Made by a program: the position numbers and the translations under genes. A stretch of 64,000 nucleotides of DNA from Mesorhizobium erdmanii USDA 3471. GTDB taxonomy: Bacteria > Pseudomonadota > Alphaproteobacteria > Rhizobiales > Rhizobiaceae. The stretch is from contig NZ_AXAE01000022.1 of NCBI RefSeq assembly GCF_000472705.1, positions 62,001-126,000 on the forward strand. Reading direction: 5' to 3'. The notes under the pieces are model-generated. The model had not been told where the DNA came from. It was given only the letters and a program-made list of their open reading frames with translations, and made no database searches. This document shows, piece by piece, positions 9,459-18,429 of the stretch; the first letter of the stretch is position 1, and each line of letters opens with the position of its first letter.

Positions 9459-10253
9459 TCAGACGGGCGCTTTGCCCGGGTCGTAGACGGTTGTGGATTT
9501 CTTCTCGATGAATGCGCCGGCCGGCTTGTTCTCGACCTTGCCCTGGCTGGTGACGCCGAGGAATTTGCCGGTCGAGCGCATCATGTCCCAGTTGTAGAAA
9601 AACAGCGAAGCGACCGGGATGATGAACTCGCGGAAGCCGAAGACATAAAACTTGTCATCGAACTTCCAGGTGGTCGCGAGATCGACATCGCCATGGCCGC
9701 GCTGGATGCCGACGAGGTTCTGCCAGGCATAGCGTTCAGAGCTCAGATAGATGTGCTCGTAGACGTGGTTAGGGCTGTATGTATAGTGCGCGGTCAGACC
9801 GATCAGGTCGCGGGTCGGCGCGGGCTCGGTACCGGCAGGCGGAACCGAGGCATCGCCAAGCACGCCTGCCGAATAGACCTGCGCGACGCGTGGCTCGCCG
9901 GGCGCCTCACCGGGCTCGCGAACCCGCTCGCGCACCGAAAGCACACGCCGCGTTTTCGTGTCGACGATGAAGGCCTCGTCCTGCGTCGGCCGCGTGGCGA
10001 AAACCATGTTGATGAAGAAGACTTGTGGCGCGACTTCCAGCGCCTCGTACCAGTCGGCGCCGGCATGGCGGCCCTCGCTCCAGGCCACCGTATCGGCCGA
10101 TGTGAAGGCGAGATCGATGACGCGGCCGCTGTTCAGCGTGATCTTGAAGGTCTGGCCGCGCAGCGCGTCCGTCGTCGGTAGACGGTTGGTGGCGATGCCG
10201 GCGGCGAAATCGTCGAAGTGCTTCCAGTCGGCAGGTCTGTTCGGGTCGTTCAT
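9459..10253 (-). CDS. MoaF-like domain protein
   Basis: A 264-residue protein resembling proteins annotated MoaF, with two lipocalin-like halves: an N-terminal one around RGQTFKITLNSGRVIDLAF and a second one around GLTAHYTYSPNHVYEHIYLS. No signal peptide is visible. Despite the name, no molybdenum cofactor gene is nearby. The setting (SDR upstream, NTF2-like and an importer downstream) suggests a role in uptake or conversion of a small molecule. The start at 10253 follows the SDR stop by 13 bases and removes an unsupported 21-codon extension. Confidence 0.8.
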   Translation of the reverse strand: MNDPNRPADWKHFDDFAAGIATNRLPTTDALRGQTFKITLNSGRVIDLAFTSADTVAWSEGRHAGADWYEALEVAPQVFFINMVFATRPTQDEAFIVDTKTRRVLSVRERVREPGEAPGEPRVAQVYSAGVLGDASVPPAGTEPAPTRDLIGLTAHYTYSPNHVYEHIYLSSERYAWQNLVGIQRGHGDVDLATTWKFDDKFYVFGFREFIIPVASLFFYNWDMMRSTGKFLGVTSQGKVENKPAGAFIEKKSTTVYDPGKAPV

Positions 10254-10266
10254 GGTGCTCTCCACA

Positions 10267-11055
10267 TCAATCGACGAAAGCAAGCGTCGGCAAGTCGACG
10301 ACGGTGGCGCCGCCATCGATTGTCAGGATCGAACCGTTCATCATCGCCGCCTCGCCGGAGGCGACGAAGCAGATGACGTTGGACACCTCTTCCGGTGTCG
10401 CCGGCCGCCCGAGCGGCACGTCCTTCGTCACCAGCCGGTAGGCCTCGGCGACCGAGCCGAGCCCGTGTTTTTCGACGACGACCTTCATCTGCTCGTCGGC
10501 CATGTCGGTCGACACCCAGCCCGGGCAGATGATGTTGGTGCGCACGCCCTTGCGGCCATAGTCGCGGGCCAGCGATTTGCCGAAGCCGATGCAGGCATGT
10601 TTCATGGTGACGTAGCCGGCCGCGTCCGGGCCGGCGAACAGGCCGGCGATCGAGGCGACGACGACGATGTTGCCCTTCCGCGCGATCAGGTCCGGCAGGC
10701 ACTCGCGGGCACAGACGAAAGTGGTGTCAAGGTTGAGGCGCGTCGCCAGCGCCCAGGTCTCGTCGCTCATAGACACGGTCGGGCCGACGCCGTGGCCGCC
10801 GGCATTGGCAACGAGAATGTCGACCGGTCCGAACTTGTCATGCACTTGCGCAAGGGCGGCGCGGACGGATTTGGCGTCGGCGGCATCGCCCTGCACCGCC
10901 AGCCCGCCAATATCCTTGACGACGGCCTCAAGCGGCTCGCGCCGCCGGCCCATCAGCACCACCCTGGCCCCGTCGGCGGCCATGCGCCGGGCGACGGCCG
11001 CGCCGATGCCGGTGCCGCCACCGGTGACGAATGCCGTCTTGCCTGAAAATCTCAT
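10267..11055 (-). CDS. SDR family NAD(P)-dependent oxidoreductase
   Basis: A 262-residue classical short-chain dehydrogenase. It has the N-terminal TGGGTGIG dinucleotide-binding loop, the NAG motif in VANAGGHG, the catalytic Ser in VASIAG, the YVTMK (YxxxK) pair, and the PG motif in ICPGW. The ATG at 11055 has GAGGA about 8 bases upstream. It is the first gene of the minus-strand SDR-MoaF-NTF2-importer group. The substrate is unknown; the group reads as uptake plus oxidation or reduction of one compound. Confidence 0.92.
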   Translation of the reverse strand: MRFSGKTAFVTGGGTGIGAAVARRMAADGARVVLMGRRREPLEAVVKDIGGLAVQGDAADAKSVRAALAQVHDKFGPVDILVANAGGHGVGPTVSMSDETWALATRLNLDTTFVCARECLPDLIARKGNIVVVASIAGLFAGPDAAGYVTMKHACIGFGKSLARDYGRKGVRTNIICPGWVSTDMADEQMKVVVEKHGLGSVAEAYRLVTKDVPLGRPATPEEVSNVICFVASGEAAMMNGSILTIDGGATVVDLPTLAFVD

Positions 11056-11128
11056 GCTGCGGTCCTCAAGGGCGCGAAGCCCAAATGCTGCCGATCGTTG
11101 ACGTGGAGTGTGCGACGAGAGCTTGCTT

Positions 11129-11173
11129 GCCGTCTTGTCCGAGTGGGAACTTTGTTTTGACTGAGCGCGCACT
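11129..11173. repeat. 45-base direct repeat, copy 1
   Basis: The segment beginning GCCGTCTTGTCCGAGTGGGA and ending TGAGCGCGCACT recurs at 12842-12886 with only two differing bases. It lies upstream of the SDR gene, and the other copy lies upstream of the aldehyde dehydrogenase. The two copies flank the YceI/membrane-protein pair. It appears to be a dispersed intergenic repeat. A promoter-related role is possible but not shown. Confidence 0.7.
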
Positions 11174-11186
11174 TCGCGGCTCCTCT

Positions 11187-11223
11187 GCGATATGCCGCGC
11201 GACCTTGCCGCGCGGCATATCGC
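11187..11223. terminator. Perfect 15-bp hairpin downstream of the YceI gene
   Basis: GCGATATGCCGCGCG and its exact reverse complement are separated by the 7-base loop ACCTTGC. The hairpin begins 13 bases beyond the minus-strand stop of the YceI gene. No run of T follows on either strand, so it is not a classic intrinsic terminator. It may stabilise the 3' end or help separate the two minus-strand groups. Confidence 0.5.
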
Positions 11224-11235
11224 AATTGCGGCGAC

Positions 11236-11823
11236 CTATTTCTTCACAGCTTCCAGATCGATGGCGATCACAACCTCAGGCCCTAGGCCGAACCCGTTGG
11301 CGGCCTTGGCCATCGGAAAATCGGCGGTGCTAACCTTACCGGTGGCGCTGAAAGCCGCCTTGGTCAGCGTCGCGTCCCACGGCGCCTGCGCCTCGTTGAG
11401 CAGCTTGACGTCGAGTGTGACTTCCTTGGTGACGCCGCTGATGGTGAGATTGCCGGTGACCTTGCCCGTCTTGTCATCGACCTTCTCGACCTTGGTGCTC
11501 TCGAAGCTGATCGTCGGGAACTCGGCGGCGTTGAAGAAGTCCGGGCCTTTCAGGTCGCTGTCGCGCTGATCGAAAGCGGTGTGAACCGAGGCGACCTCGA
11601 GCTCGGCCTTGACGCTGCTCTTCGTGAAGTCGGCCTTGTCCAACGTGATCGCGCCCTTGACGCTATCGAACTGGCCGTGGGCGATGCCGTAGATGCCATG
11701 CTTGATGGTGAAGGTGACCCAAGCGTGCTGGCCGTCGATCTCGTAATTGTCGGCATAGGCGGCCGATTCCAGCATGGATGCGCCGGCGAAAGCGAGTGCG
11801 GCAATCAGATTTCTCGTCCTCAC
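11236..11823 (-). CDS. YceI family periplasmic protein
   Basis: A 195-residue lipocalin-like secreted protein. The signal peptide covers about residues 1-24 (LIAALAFAGASMLESAAYA). The YceI core follows: YEIDGQHAWVTFTIKH, FDSVKGAITLD, FPTISFEST and GNLTISGVTKEV. The start is GTG at 11823, with GGGAGA about 6 bases upstream; the overlapping ATG is out of frame and meets TGA at once. YceI proteins bind isoprenoid-type lipids. Forty bases separate it from the upstream membrane-protein gene. Confidence 0.92.
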   Translation of the reverse strand: MRTRNLIAALAFAGASMLESAAYADNYEIDGQHAWVTFTIKHGIYGIAHGQFDSVKGAITLDKADFTKSSVKAELEVASVHTAFDQRDSDLKGPDFFNAAEFPTISFESTKVEKVDDKTGKVTGNLTISGVTKEVTLDVKLLNEAQAPWDATLTKAAFSATGKVSTADFPMAKAANGFGLGPEVVIAIDLEAVKK

Positions 11824-11863
11824 ATGTTTCTCCCTATTGTTGGTTCTGGTTCTTGGACCCGGC

Positions 11864-12736
11864 TCAGGAAAAGCCGAGGGCGGCCCCATGCGGCGCCCAA
11901 ACGATCGCCGTCACGATGGCCAACATCGCCGGAACGGCGATCAGGATGCCGGCGACCAGAGGCCGCAGCGGCCGCGCACCGGGAAGCTGGTTTTGCAGCG
12001 GGCCGCGCACGAGCACGGCAGCAATCGGCGGCAAGGATGAAAGGATGAGCGCAGCGGGATTGGCCTTGGGCGCCAACAGCGCGACCTGGATCAGCACCGT
12101 GGCCGCGGCGTAGAGCAGCAGGAACTCAAGACCTTTGCTCCACGAAGCGGCCACGCCGCCGCGCAGCACCGCGACATAGTGCACGAGGCACCAACCGCCA
12201 ATCAGCGCCGCGACCGAGCCGAGCAACTGCCCGGTGACGATCGAAGCGCCAAGCACCGAGACGATGGCGCCCGAGAGCGACAAAGCGAGCACCGCTGCTG
12301 GGGTGAGGAACGGTTCTTCCATGGATGGCGACTGTGAGGCTTGCCGCGCCGTTAATATCGGGGCGCCGACGAGCGTCAGCAGACCAACGGCCAACGCCGC
12401 GATCATCTGCAGGTCGAGCGTACCGGCAGCAATGCGCCGCCAGCCCAGCCACAGGAACGCCGCCGCAAAAACGATGGCGCCAAGAGAACCCATCCGGCCG
12501 CCCAGCACTCGCTCAGGCAGCAGGCTTATGACGATGCCGGCGAAGGCGAGATAGATCAGCTTCTGGCTGGCGGCGACCGGCGGCACCACCGGCGGGCCGA
12601 GCGTGTCCCAGTAGAAGAACAGAAGCAGGACCGCCCAGAACACAGTGAGCGCCGGCGACGACGGCGGCAAAGCGAAGCGCGCCAGCAAGGCAAGCACAAT
12701 GCCGAGCAGCAGCGGCAATGTCGTCGTGGTGAACAT
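11864..12736 (-). CDS. Polytopic membrane protein of unknown function
   Basis: A 290-residue protein with about eight to ten predicted membrane helices, rich in Leu, Ala and Val, and without a recognised family motif. The frame can be extended to a TTG at 12778, but the ATG at 12736 (MFTTTTLPLLLGIVLALLAR) begins directly with a helix and is preferred, although no good ribosome-binding site is seen. It probably shares a transcript with the YceI gene. No function is proposed. Confidence 0.7.
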   Translation of the reverse strand: MFTTTTLPLLLGIVLALLARFALPPSSPALTVFWAVLLLFFYWDTLGPPVVPPVAASQKLIYLAFAGIVISLLPERVLGGRMGSLGAIVFAAAFLWLGWRRIAAGTLDLQMIAALAVGLLTLVGAPILTARQASQSPSMEEPFLTPAAVLALSLSGAIVSVLGASIVTGQLLGSVAALIGGWCLVHYVAVLRGGVAASWSKGLEFLLLYAAATVLIQVALLAPKANPAALILSSLPPIAAVLVRGPLQNQLPGARPLRPLVAGILIAVPAMLAIVTAIVWAPHGAALGFS

Positions 12737-12841
12737 AGGATTGCCGAGTATCGCGCTCAATCGCCACCGCCCTTCCAAGACCGATCAAGAACGTGCCGGC
12801 GCGGCCGATCTCGTTGTTTGATCTTGATTGGCCAAAGGCCA

Positions 12842-12886
12842 GCCGTCTTGTCCGAACGGGAACTTTGTTTTGACTGAGCGCGCACT
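12842..12886. repeat. 45-base direct repeat, copy 2
   Basis: Second copy of the repeat at 11129-11173, with GT changed to AC inside the first 20 bases. It ends about 80 bases before the aldehyde dehydrogenase start codon. The presence of both copies just upstream of genes is the only functional hint. Confidence 0.7.
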
Positions 12887-12967
12887 CGCGCCTTCAGCGG
12901 CTTGAAGCGGGTTCGCGCGCTCCATAACCCTCTCGAAAATGTTCATCGATTTTTCGAGGAGGATGGC

Positions 12968-14470
12968 GTGAACGAGAGAACCGTGCCACCGATCAGCGCG
13001 GCAGCCGCAGCCTTCCTGGCGCGGTCGCACAGGCCTTTCATCAATGGCCGTTTCGTCGACGGCCCAGCCGGTGATGGTCTCGCTGTTGACGACTCCGCCT
13101 CCGGCGAGATTGTCGCGCATGTGCCGGAAAGCGGTCCGGAACTCGTCGACCAGGCGGTGGGCGCCGCCCGAGCGGCGCTCGAAGGTCCATGGGCTTCAAT
13201 GCGGCCGGTCGACCGCCAGAACCTGATGCTAAGGCTTGCCGACGCGGTTGAGGCCGACGCCGATCTTCTGGCCGAAATCGAGAGCATCGAGAACGGCAAG
13301 TCGCTGGGTGTCGCCCGCATGCTGAGCGCCGGCGGCACCGTCGACTGGCTGCGCTACTATGCCGGCTGGGCGACCAAGATTGAGGGCTCGACCTTCCAAG
13401 TTTCCATTCCGGTGCCGCCGGGCGCCAAACATCACGCGATGACCGTCATGGAACCGGTCGGTGTGGTCGGCGCCATCGTGCCGTGGAACTTTCCGCTGCT
13501 GATCGGCATGTGGAAGATCGCTCCGGCGCTCGCCTGCGGCTGCACGGTCGTCCTGAAGCCGCCGCAGGAAACACCGCTCGGCCTGCTAAGGCTCGCCGAA
13601 CTGATCGAGGCGGTCGGCTTCCCTCCCGGCGTCGTCAATATCGTCACCGGCAGCGGCTCCGTCACCGGAGAAGCGCTGATCCGCCATCCCGGCATCGACA
13701 AGCTGACCTTCACCGGCTCGACGGAGGTGGGAAAACGCGTCGGCCATGCGGCGGTCGACCGTGTCGCGCGCTTTACGCTGGAGCTCGGCTCCAAGTCGCC
13801 GATGATCCTGCTTAGCGACATGGAGGACGGCATCGAGCAGCTGCTTGTCGGGCTCGGCATGTTCTTCAATCAGGGCCAGGTCTGCACTTCGGCGGCGAGA
13901 TTGTTGATCGAGAAGTCGATCTACGACCGCACGCTGGCACGGTTGGCCGAGATCGCCGACGGCATGATGATGGGCGCCGGCCGCGACGCCGACGCGCAGA
14001 TCAACCCGCTGGTCTCGGCCAAGCATCGCAACAGCGTGCAGGGCTTCATCGAGCGCAGCCTTGCGGCAGGCGTCGAACGCGTGAGCGGCGCGCGGGCGGT
14101 TCCGGCCAAGGGGCATTATGTGGCGCCGACAATTCTGCATCACGTCCGCCCTGACATGGAGATCGTGCGCGAGGAGGTGTTCGGACCGGTGGTCGCGGCA
14201 ATGCCGGTCGCCGATCTCGATGAGGCGATCCGCATTGCCAACGACACGCGTTACGGCCTGTCGGCCTCGATCTGGACCCGCGACATGGGCAAGGCGATGA
14301 CCGCGATCCACGGGCTCAAGGTGGGGACGGTGTGGGTCAATTCGCACAACACGCTCGATCCGGCAGCGCCCTTCGGCGGCTTCAAGCAGTCCGGCATCGG
14401 CCGCGAGCATGGCCGCGCGGCGATCGAGGGCTACCTCGAGACCAAGACCGCCATCATGCGCTACGCCTGA
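12968..14470 (+). CDS. Aldehyde dehydrogenase family protein
   Basis: A 500-residue NAD(P)-dependent aldehyde dehydrogenase. The motifs are present: VVGAIVPWNFPLL, FTGSTEVGKRV, the general-base Glu in LELGSKSP, the catalytic Cys in NQGQVCTSA, and EEVFGPVV. The start is GTG at 12968 with a strong GAGGAGGA 6 bases upstream; an ATG at 12963 is out of frame. It ends 3 bases before the GMC oxidoreductase gene. An alcohol-aldehyde-acid sequence feeding the aromatic pathway downstream is plausible but inferred. Confidence 0.94.
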   Translation: MNERTVPPISAAAAAFLARSHRPFINGRFVDGPAGDGLAVDDSASGEIVAHVPESGPELVDQAVGAARAALEGPWASMRPVDRQNLMLRLADAVEADADLLAEIESIENGKSLGVARMLSAGGTVDWLRYYAGWATKIEGSTFQVSIPVPPGAKHHAMTVMEPVGVVGAIVPWNFPLLIGMWKIAPALACGCTVVLKPPQETPLGLLRLAELIEAVGFPPGVVNIVTGSGSVTGEALIRHPGIDKLTFTGSTEVGKRVGHAAVDRVARFTLELGSKSPMILLSDMEDGIEQLLVGLGMFFNQGQVCTSAARLLIEKSIYDRTLARLAEIADGMMMGAGRDADAQINPLVSAKHRNSVQGFIERSLAAGVERVSGARAVPAKGHYVAPTILHHVRPDMEIVREEVFGPVVAAMPVADLDEAIRIANDTRYGLSASIWTRDMGKAMTAIHGLKVGTVWVNSHNTLDPAAPFGGFKQSGIGREHGRAAIEGYLETKTAIMRYA

Positions 14471-14473
14471 CCG

Positions 14474-16069
14474 ATGACGGAGATCTATGATTACATCGTC
14501 GCCGGCGCGGGCTCGGCCGGCTGCACCGTTGCGAGCCGGCTCGTCGCGGCCAGCAAGCGTGTGCTCGTCATCGAGGCAGGTCCGGCCGACAATACGCGTT
14601 TCATCGATATGCCCGCCACCTTCGCTAAGGTGATCGGCACGGCGCGCAGCTGGATCTACCAGTCGGAACCCGAACCCAGCGTCGGTGGACGCTCGTTGCC
14701 CATTCCGCAGGGCCGCACGCTGGGCGGCGGCTCGTCGATTAACGCGATGCTCTACATCAGGGGCCAACCGGAAGATTACGACGGCTGGCGCGAACTCGGC
14801 TGCCCGGGCTGGGGCTGGGACGACGTGCTGCCGATCTACAGGCGGCTGGAGCGCAACGAACGGCTGGCTGGCGGTTGGCACGGCAATGCGGGTCCGCTGC
14901 CGGTCTCCGATCCGCGCTATCGGCACCCGCTGTCGCTCGCCTATGTGCGGGCGGCGCAGCAGGCGGGCTATCGATACAATGACGACTTCAACGGCGAGCA
15001 GCAGGAAGGCGTTGGCTTTTATCAGACGACTACGGCAAACGGTGAAAGGCAGTCGGCGGCCAAGGTGTTTCTCAAGCCGCTGGCCGCAGATGTCAACCTC
15101 AAGATCGTCACCGATGCGCTGGTGACTGGAGTGACGCTGGAGAACGGCGCCGCGACCGGACTGTCCTACACGACGCCGGACGGCCAGATCCATTCCGTCT
15201 CGGCGAAAGAGGAAGTCATCCTCACCGCCGGCGCGCTGGCGACACCGAAGCTGATGATGCTGTCCGGCCTTGGCCCGGCGGCGCATCTGGCGGAGATGGG
15301 CATTCCCGTCATCCGCGACATGCCGGCCGTCGGGCAGAATTTGCAGGATCATGTCGCAGCACCCCTCTACGCGCTGACCCGCAAAGCGGTCTCGCTGCTT
15401 GGCGAGGATCGCGGCCTCAAGGCTCTACGGCACGGCATCGAATATCTACTGTTCCGGCGCGGCCTGCTCACTTCGAACGTGGTAGAGAGCGGCGGCTTCT
15501 TCGACACCGACGGCGACGGCCGACCCGACGTCCAGTTCCATGTCCTCCCGGTGATGATCGAAAGCGCCGAGCACGGCTCGATCAAGCGCCACGGCATGGA
15601 GCTCAACCCCTGTGTGCTGAGGCCGAAGTCACGCGGCTCGGTGCGTCTGCGCTCGCGAAAGCCAAGCGATCCGATCCGTTTCACCACCGGCTTCCTGTCG
15701 CACGCCGACGACCTCGTCCTGCTGCTTGCCGGCATGAAGGTAGCGCGAACCATCCTGCGGCAGCCGGCGCTACGCGAGGTCATCGCCGAGGAACTTGCAC
15801 CGGGCAAGGCAGATGATCTCAGCGAAGAGGCGATCGCCGACCACATCATCAGCCATGCCAAAACCGTCTATCATCCCTGCGGCACCTGCCGGATGGGGAC
15901 GGACCCCCAGGCTGTGGTCGATCCGCAGCTTCGCGTGCGCGGCGTGCCGCGCTTGCGCATCGCCGATGCGTCAATCATGCCGAGACTGATCAGCGGCAAC
16001 ACCAACGCGCCGGCGATCATGATCGGCGACCGCTGCGCCAATTTTATCCTAGGCTCCTCTCCGCCTTGA
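14474..16069 (+). CDS. GMC family FAD-dependent oxidoreductase (choline/alcohol dehydrogenase-like)
   Basis: A 531-residue flavoprotein. It has the N-terminal FAD loop AGAGSAGCTVASRL, GMC signature 1 in QGRTLGGGSSINAMLYIRG, signature 2 around GALATPKLMMLSGLGP, and the C-terminal catalytic His segment YHPCGTCRMG followed by the NTNAPAIMIGDR block. No membrane or export signal is seen. It follows the aldehyde dehydrogenase by 3 bases, so the pair could convert a primary alcohol to an acid. It converges on the HpaR relic. Confidence 0.94.
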   Translation: MTEIYDYIVAGAGSAGCTVASRLVAASKRVLVIEAGPADNTRFIDMPATFAKVIGTARSWIYQSEPEPSVGGRSLPIPQGRTLGGGSSINAMLYIRGQPEDYDGWRELGCPGWGWDDVLPIYRRLERNERLAGGWHGNAGPLPVSDPRYRHPLSLAYVRAAQQAGYRYNDDFNGEQQEGVGFYQTTTANGERQSAAKVFLKPLAADVNLKIVTDALVTGVTLENGAATGLSYTTPDGQIHSVSAKEEVILTAGALATPKLMMLSGLGPAAHLAEMGIPVIRDMPAVGQNLQDHVAAPLYALTRKAVSLLGEDRGLKALRHGIEYLLFRRGLLTSNVVESGGFFDTDGDGRPDVQFHVLPVMIESAEHGSIKRHGMELNPCVLRPKSRGSVRLRSRKPSDPIRFTTGFLSHADDLVLLLAGMKVARTILRQPALREVIAEELAPGKADDLSEEAIADHIISHAKTVYHPCGTCRMGTDPQAVVDPQLRVRGVPRLRIADASIMPRLISGNTNAPAIMIGDRCANFILGSSPP

Positions 16070-16115
16070 GAGACCCCGTCAGAGAGCATGTGAGCAAAGC
16101 GAGGCAGGTCAGGGA

Positions 16116-16280
16116 TCAGGCCAGCGCTTTCCGCGCGTCTTCGGCCAGCACGCGCAACACGCGCCATTGCCGCTCGGTGATGTCGTGGCGGGCAAGCATC
16201 GGCCGGAAATGCGCCATGATCACTTCGCGGGCGCGAAGCAGAACCATCGGCAGCGAACGGCGTGTACTTGGCGGCAGCAA
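16116..16280 (-). pseudogene. Truncated HpaR-like MarR family regulator
   Basis: The minus strand encodes RRSLPMVLLRAREVIMAHFR, then PMLARHDITERQWRVLRVLA, then a stop after EDARKALA. This is the N-terminal dimerisation helix and first DNA-binding helix of HpaR-type MarR repressors of the homoprotocatechuate pathway. Only about 55 residues remain, against about 150 in intact members. The wing and C-terminal helices are missing. It lies divergent from hpaF, where an hpaR gene is expected. The cluster may therefore have lost its own repressor. Confidence 0.75.
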
Positions 16281-16411
16281 GGTCAGGTCTCGGAAAAATC
16301 CAATCCAGTACGACTCGCTGCAAATATTAACTGGGGTCGCAGCTATAGACGCGATTTTGCCGAGAGCGGCAATCCCGCCCTGGAAGCTAGGCCCGCGCAG
16401 AGAGAACGACG

Positions 16412-16441
16412 CTTGACATTCCGGTGTCAAGATGTAATTCA
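16412..16441 (+). promoter_or_regulatory. Operator-like inverted repeat overlapping a -35 box upstream of hpaF
   Basis: CTTGACA and TGTCAAG form a perfect 7-bp inverted repeat around TTCCGG (16412-16431). The left arm contains a consensus -35 TTGACA (16413-16418). A weak -10, TAATTC, lies 16 bases on. The layout, with an operator covering the promoter between a divergent MarR-type gene and its pathway, fits a repressor site whose repressor gene is now broken. Confidence 0.55.
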
Positions 16442-16481
16442 CATGTTAACTACAAGATCGGTGATGCCGGCGGAGGAAACC

Positions 16482-16868
16482 TTGCCTCATGTGGCGATCG
16501 AATATTCGGCGAATCTCGACGCGAAGGTCGACATGGGCGAGCTTTGCGCGTTGGTCTCACGCACCATCCTCGAAACAGGCCTGTTCGAACCGGGCGCGGT
16601 CAGGGTACGGGCCTTCCGCGCCGAGGCCTATGCGATCGCCGACCAGCTTCAGGAGAACTGCTTCATCGACTTGAATTTCCGTATCGGCAAAGGCCGCAGC
16701 GCGGCGGAAAAGAAAAGCGCGGGCGAAGCTATCTTCGCCGCCATGACCGATCACCTGGCATCGCTGTTCGCCACGCCGCATTTCGCGCTCTCACTGGAGA
16801 TCCGCGAGATCGACGCCGAGCTCAGCTGGAAGAAAAACGCCATCCACCCGCGACTCCGCAGCAAGTAA
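16482..16868 (+). CDS. hpaF: 5-carboxymethyl-2-hydroxymuconate isomerase
   Basis: A 128-residue tautomerase-superfamily enzyme that isomerises 5-carboxymethyl-2-hydroxymuconate in homoprotocatechuate degradation. The start is TTG at 16482: the protein then begins M-P-H-V-A-I-E-Y-S-A-N-L, putting the catalytic Pro directly after the initiator as the family requires. GGAGGA lies about 5 bases before the TTG. ATG starts at 16443 and 16464 would bury this Pro. The hpaE gene follows after 31 bases. Confidence 0.88.
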   Translation: MPHVAIEYSANLDAKVDMGELCALVSRTILETGLFEPGAVRVRAFRAEAYAIADQLQENCFIDLNFRIGKGRSAAEKKSAGEAIFAAMTDHLASLFATPHFALSLEIREIDAELSWKKNAIHPRLRSK

Positions 16869-16899
16869 ACGGGCGCGGCAAATAGAATAGGAAGAACCC

Positions 16900-18417
16900 A
16901 TGGCGGCATTGGACGACAATCTGAGGAAGGCCGAAGCCTATCTCGAACGCTTCCGCAAGGGCGGTGTGCTCAACCAGATCGGAGGCGAAGCCGTGCCCGC
17001 AACGGATGGCTCGACATATGAGACCATCTCGCCCATCGACCTCAAGCCGCTCGCCAAAGTGGCGCGCGGCAAGGCCGCCGACATCGACCGCGCCGCCAGG
17101 GCGGCGAAGGCGGCTTTCAAGGACTGGGCTGCGATCTCGGGCGATGCGCGCAAGAAGCTCATGCACAAAATCGCCGACGCGATCGTGGCGCGCGCCGAAG
17201 AGATCGCCTTCGTCGAATGCATGGACACCGGACAGTCGCTGAAGTTCATGGCCAAGGCAGCACTACGCGGCGCCGAGAACTTCCGCTTCTATGGCGACCG
17301 CGCGCCAGAAGCGCGCGACGGCCGTTCGCTCAGGGCGACGAACCAACTCAATCTGACGACGCGCGTTCCGATCGGCCCGGTCGGCGTGATCACGCCGTGG
17401 AACACTCCCTTCATGCTGTCCACGTGGAAGATCGCGCCGGCTCTAGCCGCCGGCTGCACTATCGTCCACAAGCCGGCGGAGCTGTCGCCGCTGACGGCGC
17501 GGCTGCTGGTCGAGATCGCCGAGGAAGCGGGTCTGCCCAAGGGCGTCTGGAACCTCGTCAACGGTTTTGGCGAGGACGCTGGCCGGGCGCTGACCGAACA
17601 CCCCGACATCAAGGCGATCGGCTTCGTCGGCGAAAGCCGCACCGGCTCGATGATCATGAAACAGGGCGCGGAAACGCTGAAGCGCGTGCATTTCGAGCTC
17701 GGCGGCAAGAACCCGGTCATCGTCTTCGCCGACGCCGATCTGGAGCGCGCGGCCGACGCCGCCGTCTTCATGATCTATTCGCTGAACGGCGAGCGCTGCA
17801 CCTCGTCCTCGCGCCTGCTGGTCGAGGCCTCCGTCCATGACAAACTCACCGATCTGGTGGCGGAGAAGGCCAGGCGCATCAAAATCGGCCATCCGCTCGA
17901 CCCGGACACCGTGGTCGGCCCGTTGATCCATCCGGTGCACGAGGAAAAGGTGCTGTCCTATATCGAGATCGGCAAATCGGAGGGCGCGGTGGTCGCCGCC
18001 GGCGGCGGCAAGTTCGCCGGTCCGGGTGGCGGCTGCTATGTCAGCCCGACGCTGTTCGTCGGCGCCACCAATAAGATGCGCATCGCGCAGGAGGAAATCT
18101 TCGGCCCGGTGCTGACCGCCGTCCCGTTCAAGGACGAGGCCGAGGCGCTGGCGCTGGCCAACGACACGCAATACGGGCTCACCGGCTATCTATGGACATC
18201 CGACGTCACCCGCGCCTTGCGCTTCACCGATGCGCTCGACGCCGGCATGATCTGGGTGAATTCCGAAAACGTCCGGCATCTGCCGACGCCGTTCGGCGGC
18301 GTCAAGAGCTCGGGTATCGGCCGCGACGGCGGCGACTGGTCTTTCGACTTCTACATGGAAACCAAGAACATCGCATTCGCCACGGCGCCGCATTCGATCC
18401 AGAAGCTCGGCGGCTGA
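16900..18417 (+). CDS. hpaE: 5-carboxymethyl-2-hydroxymuconate semialdehyde dehydrogenase
   Basis: A 505-residue NAD-dependent dehydrogenase oxidising the semialdehyde formed by HpaD. Family features include GVITPWNTPFMLSTWKIAPA, the Glu in FELGGKNPVIVF, the catalytic Cys in NGERCTSSSR, and QEEIFGPVL. Its placement between hpaF and hpaD and its close fit to HpaE, rather than to betaine or generic aldehyde dehydrogenases, support the name. The hpaD start is 12 bases after its stop. Confidence 0.93.
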   Translation: MAALDDNLRKAEAYLERFRKGGVLNQIGGEAVPATDGSTYETISPIDLKPLAKVARGKAADIDRAARAAKAAFKDWAAISGDARKKLMHKIADAIVARAEEIAFVECMDTGQSLKFMAKAALRGAENFRFYGDRAPEARDGRSLRATNQLNLTTRVPIGPVGVITPWNTPFMLSTWKIAPALAAGCTIVHKPAELSPLTARLLVEIAEEAGLPKGVWNLVNGFGEDAGRALTEHPDIKAIGFVGESRTGSMIMKQGAETLKRVHFELGGKNPVIVFADADLERAADAAVFMIYSLNGERCTSSSRLLVEASVHDKLTDLVAEKARRIKIGHPLDPDTVVGPLIHPVHEEKVLSYIEIGKSEGAVVAAGGGKFAGPGGGCYVSPTLFVGATNKMRIAQEEIFGPVLTAVPFKDEAEALALANDTQYGLTGYLWTSDVTRALRFTDALDAGMIWVNSENVRHLPTPFGGVKSSGIGRDGGDWSFDFYMETKNIAFATAPHSIQKLGG

Positions 18418-18429
18418 CCGGAGACACCC

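Noticed and set aside
13586..15352. A 588-codon open frame on the minus strand
   Set aside because: Antisense to the aldehyde dehydrogenase and GMC oxidoreductase genes; no domain or start signal.
16167..16481. Long N-terminal extension of hpaF
   Set aside because: CHMI-type isomerases need Pro directly after the initiator, which only the TTG at 16482 provides. The extension overlaps the hpaR relic and promoter.
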